This document shows positions 14,517-19,416 of a stretch of 19,416 bases of DNA, in pieces. Positions within the stretch are counted from its first letter, which is position 1; each line of letters opens with the position of its first letter. The stretch lies in NCBI GenBank assembly GCA_046726015.1, contig JBKOZS010000127.1:1-19416 (forward strand), given 5' to 3'. Made by a program: the position numbers and the translations under genes. This stretch comes from QHWT01 sp046726015. GTDB taxonomy: Bacteria; Acidobacteriota; Vicinamibacteria; Vicinamibacterales; 2-12-FULL-66-21. The notes under the pieces are model-generated. The model ran no database searches, was not told the DNA's origin, and was given only the letters and a program-made list of their open reading frames with translations.

Positions 14517-15905
14517 TCATATCCGCTCGAAATATCGTCGCCGCTCCCAGTCCGTGACGGCCCGGTTGAAAGCGGCTTGCTCCGTTCTGAAGAAATGCGC
14601 GTAGTGCTCGACCACGTCGGCGCCAAATGCGCTCGCGGCGAACTCACTCGACGCGAAGCGATCCGTCGCGTCCTGCAGCGCGGTGGGCACGCCAGGCAGA
14701 TCTCGCGCTGCGTACATGTCGCCGGTGAAACACGGCGGCGGCTCGATACGGTTCCTGATCCCGTCGAGACCGGAAGCCAGCGCCCCCGCGAACGCCAGGT
14801 ATGGGTTGCAGTCGGCACCGGGAATGCGGCACTCGATGCGCAGGCTGGAACCTTCGCCAACCACGCGGAACGCTGCCGTGCGGTTGTCGTAGCTCCACGC
14901 GATGCGCGTCGGCGCCCACGACGCATCGACAAACCGCTTGTACGAGTTGACGGTTGGCGCATAGAACACCATCACGTCCGGTACGTGCGCGATCCATCCG
15001 CCAAGAAACCAGCGGAACGTGTCGGAGCACTTCACGCGATTGAGATCCGCGCTGCCTGGAAACGCATTCTTGCCGTCGCGCCAGAGACTGAGATGCGTGT
15101 GGCAGCTGGAACCGGCGCGGTCCGCGGCAAACTTTGCCATGAACGTGACCGACTGTCCCATCTGCTCGGCAACCTCCTTGAGGCATTGCTTGAAAATGAC
15201 GTGGCGATCGGCCATCTGCAGCGCTTCGCCGTAGCGGACGTTGATTTCGTGCTGGCCGAGCCCCCACTCTCCCTTCGACGTTTCCACGGGCACGCCGGAA
15301 GCTTTGAGATGATGGCGGACCGCTGCCGTGTATGGCTCCGTTCGCGTCCCTTGCAGGATGTGATAGTCCTCGAAATACCAGCCCGCGGGTTGGACGCCGC
15401 GGTAGTCCACTTCGGCGGCCTGCCGGTAACTATGCTGAAACAGGTAGTACTCCAGCTCCGAAGCGGCGTAGGGCGTGAAATCCAAATCGCGCGACGCAGC
15501 AATCTGGCGGCGGAGAATCGAGCGCGGCGCCACGGCGACGTCATCGCCCGCTGGTCCTTTGACATCGCAGAGAACGAGCGCGGTTTTCTCCAGCCAGCTC
15601 GCCACACCGAGTGTGCCGAGATCGGGCACGAGGTGGAAATCGCCGTAACCCTTTTGCCAGTTCGCAAAACGGTAGCCCGGCGTCGGATCCATTTCCATGT
15701 CGGTCGTCAGCAGGTAGTCGCACGCGTGCGTTCCATGCGTGGCCGCCTCATCGAGGAACATCTCCGCGTCGCACCGCTTACCGAGGAGGCGGCCGTAGTG
15801 ATCGGTGAAGCCGACGATGACCGTCTCGATCTGTTCCTTGCCGACCAGCCCGCGCAGCTCGTCGATCGTCAGCCGTCCACGGTGCGCCGCTTTCAGTTCG
15901 CTCAC
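14517..15905 (-). CDS. Glutamine-synthetase-like gamma-glutamyl-amine ligase (PuuA/GlnA4 type)
   Basis: 462 residues. The start is GTG 15905, fixed by a long Shine-Dalgarno (AGAGGTGAT on the minus strand) 6-7 bases upstream. Glutamine synthetase fold motifs are all present: Glu150 and Glu152 (SELEYYLF), Glu213 and Glu220 (GEWGLGQHEIN), His269 and His271 (SSCHTHLSLW), Arg342 (NRTAAFR), and Glu358 and Arg360 (RIECRIPGADCNP). ATP-dependent ligation of an amine to the gamma-carboxyl of glutamate is thus expected. The neighbours (APC permease, SDR, ALDH) point to a catabolic gamma-glutamyl-amine synthetase rather than ammonia assimilation; Puu putrescine and GlnA4 ethanolamine enzymes are the known analogues. 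No PuuB-like oxidase or PuuD-like hydrolase is in the window. Confidence 0.88.
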   Translation of the reverse strand: MSELKAAHRGRLTIDELRGLVGKEQIETVIVGFTDHYGRLLGKRCDAEMFLDEAATHGTHACDYLLTTDMEMDPTPGYRFANWQKGYGDFHLVPDLGTLGVASWLEKTALVLCDVKGPAGDDVAVAPRSILRRQIAASRDLDFTPYAASELEYYLFQHSYRQAAEVDYRGVQPAGWYFEDYHILQGTRTEPYTAAVRHHLKASGVPVETSKGEWGLGQHEINVRYGEALQMADRHVIFKQCLKEVAEQMGQSVTFMAKFAADRAGSSCHTHLSLWRDGKNAFPGSADLNRVKCSDTFRWFLGGWIAHVPDVMVFYAPTVNSYKRFVDASWAPTRIAWSYDNRTAAFRVVGEGSSLRIECRIPGADCNPYLAFAGALASGLDGIRNRIEPPPCFTGDMYAARDLPGVPTALQDATDRFASSEFAASAFGADVVEHYAHFFRTEQAAFNRAVTDWERRRYFERI

Positions 15906-15946
15906 CCGTTATCACCTCTCGTCTGCGAGCTCGAGTCAGCAACGAG

Positions 15947-17422
15947 CTACCTGGCGGCACGCCCGACCTCTACGTCGGGCCTCGGGCCCTGCCAGGCCGG
16001 CCCGCGGAACCGGCGACGTTCGGACAGGACATACCACACGCCAAGCAGCAGCGTCAGTCCGGCGATGGTCTTCCCCGCGCGCATGTTATCCGGGATGCTG
16101 AGAATCACGGTGATGAAGATCACCCACACGATGGCGATGAGATTGATCGCCGGTCCAAATCGTCCGAGATGCCAGGGCCCCCTTGGCGCGGCCGACGCCG
16201 TTCCGCGGCGGCGCCAGGCGAGGTAGACCGGGATGATGTACGAGAAATACAACCCGATCACGCTGATCGAGGTTACGACCGCATAGGTGCCGCTGCTGAG
16301 CGTCGCCAGGAATGCAACGAGGACGCACAACCAGATCGCGGCCGCGGGTGTCGAATATCGGCGGCTCACGCGCTTCCACAGCGAGGAGCCCGGCATACCC
16401 TCGTCCCGCGCAAATGCGTATATGGTTCGCGAGCTCCACGTCACGGCCGACAGGCCGCAGAACCACATCGCCATTGCGGCCAGGCCCGTCACCACGGCAC
16501 CGGACCGAGCACCCAGCGCGTCATTGAGAATCGCAATCACCGTTGGCATGACGTGACCGTCCGCGTCGCGCGCCGCCAGCACCGATTGCAGGTCGCGTAT
16601 CGCCAGCGTCAATGCAATCAACAGCACGTAGCCGACGACCGCGGAGACGGCCACCGCCGTCACGATCCCCCATGGCACGCGACGCCGCGGGTCCACCGTC
16701 TCCTCCGAGACACTCGCGGATGCGTCGTACCCCGTGAACGTCCACTGCGCTTGCAGCAGCCCCACGATGAACGCCCACCAGTACGGCCAGCCTTCCGTGT
16801 TCGAGGTGATGCGTTCGAAAAAGAACCCGGCCGGCTGCTTTGGGGCAAGCGCCATCAACACCCCGACAATGACGATGACTCCAATGACGTGCACCGTCAC
16901 GCTCAAGTCGTTGAGCCTGGCCACGAGCGTGATGCCAATGTGGTTGATCAACGCATGAGAGACCAGGATGCAGGCGTAAACCGCCAGAATGTTCGTGGCG
17001 GTCATCGACAGGCCGAGAAGCGGCGTCACGAAGATCGCGGCACCGTAATCGATGCCCGCGATTGCGGCCAGCTGCCCCGCGATGTTGAACCACGCGGTGA
17101 ACCAGCCCCACCCGTTTCCGCCGAGGAGCGATGCCCAGTGATACATCGCGCCGGAGGTCGGCACCGAGGACGCCAGCTCCGCGATGCTCAGCGCCACCGC
17201 CATCGTGAAGAATGCGACGAGCGGCCAGCCGAAGGCCATCTCCGCCGGGCCGCCCATCACGAGGCCGTGCTGATAGAGGGTTACCGCTCCAGTGAGGATC
17301 GAGATGATCGAGAACGACAGGGCAAAGTTCGAGAACCCGCCCATCGTCCGAAACAGTTCCTGGGCGTATCCGAACGCGCCGAGCTCTCGTTCGTCCTCTC
17401 GTCGCTGATCACGGCTGGACAT
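15947..17422 (-). CDS. APC-superfamily amino acid/amine permease
   Basis: 491 residues with about 12 hydrophobic segments, an inner-membrane permease. The N-terminal ELGAFGYAQELFRTMGGFSN followed by SFSIISILTGAVTLY is typical of the amino acid/choline/GABA (ACT) branch of the APC superfamily, as are PTSGAMYHWAS, FTGYDASASVSEET, and RTIYAFARDEGMPGS. It most likely imports an amine or amino acid together with H+. It stands 41 bp upstream of the glutamine-synthetase-like gene on the same strand, so its cargo is probably the amine that enzyme gamma-glutamylates. It lies 33 bp downstream of the cytochrome c/discoidin gene. Confidence 0.92.
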   Translation of the reverse strand: MSSRDQRREDERELGAFGYAQELFRTMGGFSNFALSFSIISILTGAVTLYQHGLVMGGPAEMAFGWPLVAFFTMAVALSIAELASSVPTSGAMYHWASLLGGNGWGWFTAWFNIAGQLAAIAGIDYGAAIFVTPLLGLSMTATNILAVYACILVSHALINHIGITLVARLNDLSVTVHVIGVIVIVGVLMALAPKQPAGFFFERITSNTEGWPYWWAFIVGLLQAQWTFTGYDASASVSEETVDPRRRVPWGIVTAVAVSAVVGYVLLIALTLAIRDLQSVLAARDADGHVMPTVIAILNDALGARSGAVVTGLAAMAMWFCGLSAVTWSSRTIYAFARDEGMPGSSLWKRVSRRYSTPAAAIWLCVLVAFLATLSSGTYAVVTSISVIGLYFSYIIPVYLAWRRRGTASAAPRGPWHLGRFGPAINLIAIVWVIFITVILSIPDNMRAGKTIAGLTLLLGVWYVLSERRRFRGPAWQGPRPDVEVGRAAR

Positions 17423-17455
17423 CGATGGTCCTCGAGGTTCGCCGCGAGATCAGGG

Positions 17456-19416
17456 TCATCGCGACCATGCGTAGACGCGCATCCGCCTGATGACCCAGGG
17501 TTCTCCCTTCTCGGCCGATCCGGTCTGCGTGATCCGGATGAACTTCGCACGTACCGGCTCGAACGGAATGACCGTGAGGGGCGTTTGTCCTCCTCCTTCT
17601 GCCACGGGCGCGCCCCACGATGTTCCGTCTGACGAAACCTGCACGGAATACCGCTTCGGAGCGAGGCCCTCGATCTGTACTTCTGCCAGCGACGCAGCAG
17701 CCGGCAGTTCGATCTGAATCCACATCCCTGGCTGCTGCGGCTCACCCGACCGCCACGGCTCCCCGTTCTGGATAACTCTGACAGCCATCTCGGGATTGTG
17801 ACTGGCCGTCACCTTCCACGCTGCGGTATCGGTCATCCGCACGGGGACGACCGGCTGCAGTTCCGCAAACGTCCACGGCGTCTTTCGCTTCGAGGCGGTG
17901 CGCACCTTCGCCACTTGATCCGGACTGACGAACGATGCCGTGTTACCGAAGTTGTTCCGGACGTAGCTCGTGATGTCCGCGATCCATTCATCGCTGTTCG
18001 ATCCCATCGACACCATGACGGCGCCGGGATAGTTCCTGTCTTCGATCGGCCCCATGAGCCCGTGCAGCAGCACCTGGATGATGTAATCGCGATGCCCCTG
18101 CACGCGCGGCGAACCCGCCAGCGACGGCGCCATCATCACGCCCTCTGCCGCACCCGCCATCGGCATGCCGGTCCCGTCCGGACCATGACACGTGCGGCAC
18201 AGTTCCTTGTAAATCGCGTCGCCGCGCTGAAAGGACCGGCGCTGGTCGATCGTCAGGTTGTCTGATGGCCCTTGCCCCTGGTATCGCTGCGGCCGCAGTA
18301 ACTGAGTTCCGATCTCCTTGACGCCGCGTGCGGCATTGCCGTCGACGGTGGTTTGAATCAGCGCAGTCGCATCGGGAATGCTGTGCAGCTTGAGCGTCAG
18401 CATGGCCTGGATGACGACATTGGGGTCGGAATCTTTCGTCATCGCGCGATAGTCTGTCGCAAACGACTTGTCTCCTCGCGCCGGCTTGTACAGCGACTCG
18501 CTCGCACGGATGCCCTGGATCCGCAGCTGCGGATCCGGGCTCTTCATGAACTCCCGCGCCAGGCGGGCATCGAGCGCGCCGAGACCTTCGAGCGTCCAGA
18601 GCGCGTGAATGCGGGCAAGCTGGCTGTTCGATCCGCGGGCCATCGTCCGCAGCGCCGGAACGACAGACTTATCCTGGCGGAGCACCAGCAGCTTTTGCGC
18701 AGTGTCGCGCCACCAGCCGTTCGCATGTTCCAGGTGCGCAACGAGCTGGGCCGGGGTCTCCTGATACATGCGCGGCATCGTGCGATTCGGTGCCGTGCCT
18801 TCATGCGAGATCCGCCAGATCCGGCCCCAGTTGTGCTGTTTATCGAGATCGTACTGCTCGATCTTGCGCCGAAGATACGTGCCCGGGCCCGCCCACTCCG
18901 CGTCCTGGATGATCCCCGTGTACATGTCGGAGAGATACAACGTTCCATCGGGCGCATTTGAAATACTGACCGGACGGAACAGCGGATCCGTCGATCGCAC
19001 GAACTCGGATCGTTCGTACGCATTGCGCAGTTGCGTGAGCCCTTCCGTGACGACGACCTTGGCGCGCCGGACGATGCGGCCGACCGGTTCGTTGAAGAAG
19101 AGGTCGCCAATCACGTCCTGCGGCAGCCGATCGCCACGATAGATCTCGACACCTGATGCTGCGGTCAAGTGGTTCAGCGTGCCGTCGGGCAACCGCACCC
19201 GTCCAAGCCCGCCCTGCATATCGGAGATTCCGCCCGGCGCCGGCCATGGCACTTCGAACCCGGGCTCGAAGTTGTCAGGAACGTTGAACGCGCCGTAGAC
19301 GATCGGCGCCTGGAAATTCACCGGGCCGATCTCACCGCCGCCGTCGACCCACCAGACTTTTCCGTAGTTGTCCTGCGCTGACCACCACTGCCCGCCATTC
19401 GGTTCCGTTTCTTCAC
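17456..19416 (-). CDS. Secreted cytochrome c/HEAT/discoidin dehydrogenase-like protein, 5'-truncated
   Basis: 652 residues are visible; the frame stays open through base 19416, so the N-terminus (with any signal peptide) is beyond the edge. In order: a beta-propeller-like part (PWPAPGGISDMQGG, DGTLYLSDMYTG, WGRIWRI) as in PVC-type membrane-bound dehydrogenases; HEAT-like helices (about residues 205-350, ARIHALWTLEGLGALD, LRIQGIRASESLY, VVIQAMLTLKL); a cytochrome c domain with CRTCH heme site (residues 406-410, bases 18185-18199); and a C-terminal F5/8 type C (discoidin) carbohydrate-binding-like domain (about 510-652, AAWKVTASHN ... RYSVQVSSDGTSW ... FIRITQTG). A role in extracytoplasmic sugar or alcohol oxidation coupled to electron transfer is inferred; substrate unknown. 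Confidence 0.88.
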   Translation of the reverse strand, partial: EETEPNGGQWWSAQDNYGKVWWVDGGGEIGPVNFQAPIVYGAFNVPDNFEPGFEVPWPAPGGISDMQGGLGRVRLPDGTLNHLTAASGVEIYRGDRLPQDVIGDLFFNEPVGRIVRRAKVVVTEGLTQLRNAYERSEFVRSTDPLFRPVSISNAPDGTLYLSDMYTGIIQDAEWAGPGTYLRRKIEQYDLDKQHNWGRIWRISHEGTAPNRTMPRMYQETPAQLVAHLEHANGWWRDTAQKLLVLRQDKSVVPALRTMARGSNSQLARIHALWTLEGLGALDARLAREFMKSPDPQLRIQGIRASESLYKPARGDKSFATDYRAMTKDSDPNVVIQAMLTLKLHSIPDATALIQTTVDGNAARGVKEIGTQLLRPQRYQGQGPSDNLTIDQRRSFQRGDAIYKELCRTCHGPDGTGMPMAGAAEGVMMAPSLAGSPRVQGHRDYIIQVLLHGLMGPIEDRNYPGAVMVSMGSNSDEWIADITSYVRNNFGNTASFVSPDQVAKVRTASKRKTPWTFAELQPVVPVRMTDTAAWKVTASHNPEMAVRVIQNGEPWRSGEPQQPGMWIQIELPAAASLAEVQIEGLAPKRYSVQVSSDGTSWGAPVAEGGGQTPLTVIPFEPVRAKFIRITQTGSAEKGEPWVIRRMRVYAWSR

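Noticed and set aside
14274..16226. 650-codon plus-strand frame opposite the SDR, glutamine-synthetase-like and permease genes
   Set aside because: Antisense of clearly conserved genes and it reads through the heptad repeat; no recognisable domain.
16169..17632. 487-codon plus-strand frame opposite the permease
   Set aside because: Composition is His/Arg/Asp-rich antisense translation of a membrane protein.
17456..19321. GTG 19321 as the true start of the cytochrome c/discoidin gene
   Set aside because: The frame is open and family-like (WWSAQDNYGKVWWVDGGG) up to the window edge, so the gene is truncated rather than starting there.

Overview
The window is high-GC, densely packed bacterial DNA with little intergenic space. 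I see no tRNA, rRNA, CRISPR array, transposase or phage gene. Gene content points to a free-living soil-type heterotroph: aromatic catabolism, a Tat-exported PQQ-like propeller protein, a large cytochrome c/discoidin dehydrogenase-like protein, a LytTR regulator and an Ntn-type P1 peptidase. This mix, plus a heptad-repeat intergenic tract, would fit an Acidobacteriota (Vicinamibacteria-like) genome, but that placement is inference and needs a database search.

Layout. At the left edge (1-1491, + strand) lie the 3' part of a LytTR response regulator and a small secreted TPR-like protein. Next is a P1-family (DmpA/NylC-like) peptidase (+), whose frame runs without a stop far into the antisense of the following Tat-signal PQQ-like beta-propeller gene (-). 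A divergent region of about 214 bp leads to a MetE C-terminal-like zinc methyltransferase (+). This gene is tail-to-tail with pobA (-), the two stops overlapping.

The centre (5188-11843) is a near-complete 4-hydroxybenzoate/protocatechuate branch of the beta-ketoadipate pathway. pobA reads leftward; 29 bp away the + strand operon starts: two CoA-transferase subunits (CatI/CatJ type), pcaH, pcaG, pcaB and a pcaD-pcaC fusion (pcaL type). The products convert 4-hydroxybenzoate to protocatechuate, carboxymuconate, carboxymuconolactone, 3-oxoadipate and 3-oxoadipyl-CoA. Only the thiolase (pcaF) and a dedicated regulator or transporter are missing from the window.

The right side (11861-19416) is a co-directional minus-strand array. 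In transcription order it reads: a cytochrome c/discoidin protein running off the window edge, an APC permease, a glutamine-synthetase-like enzyme, an SDR oxidoreductase, an aldehyde dehydrogenase and an unknown 112-aa protein. Permease + gamma-glutamyl ligase + SDR + ALDH suggests import of an amine, protection by gamma-glutamylation and two-step oxidation of its alcohol end, as proposed for ethanolamine in Streptomyces (GlnA4 type) or by analogy with the Puu putrescine pathway. The 133-bp gap between the ligase and SDR genes contains 16 consecutive degenerate 7-bp units, the most unusual non-coding structure here.
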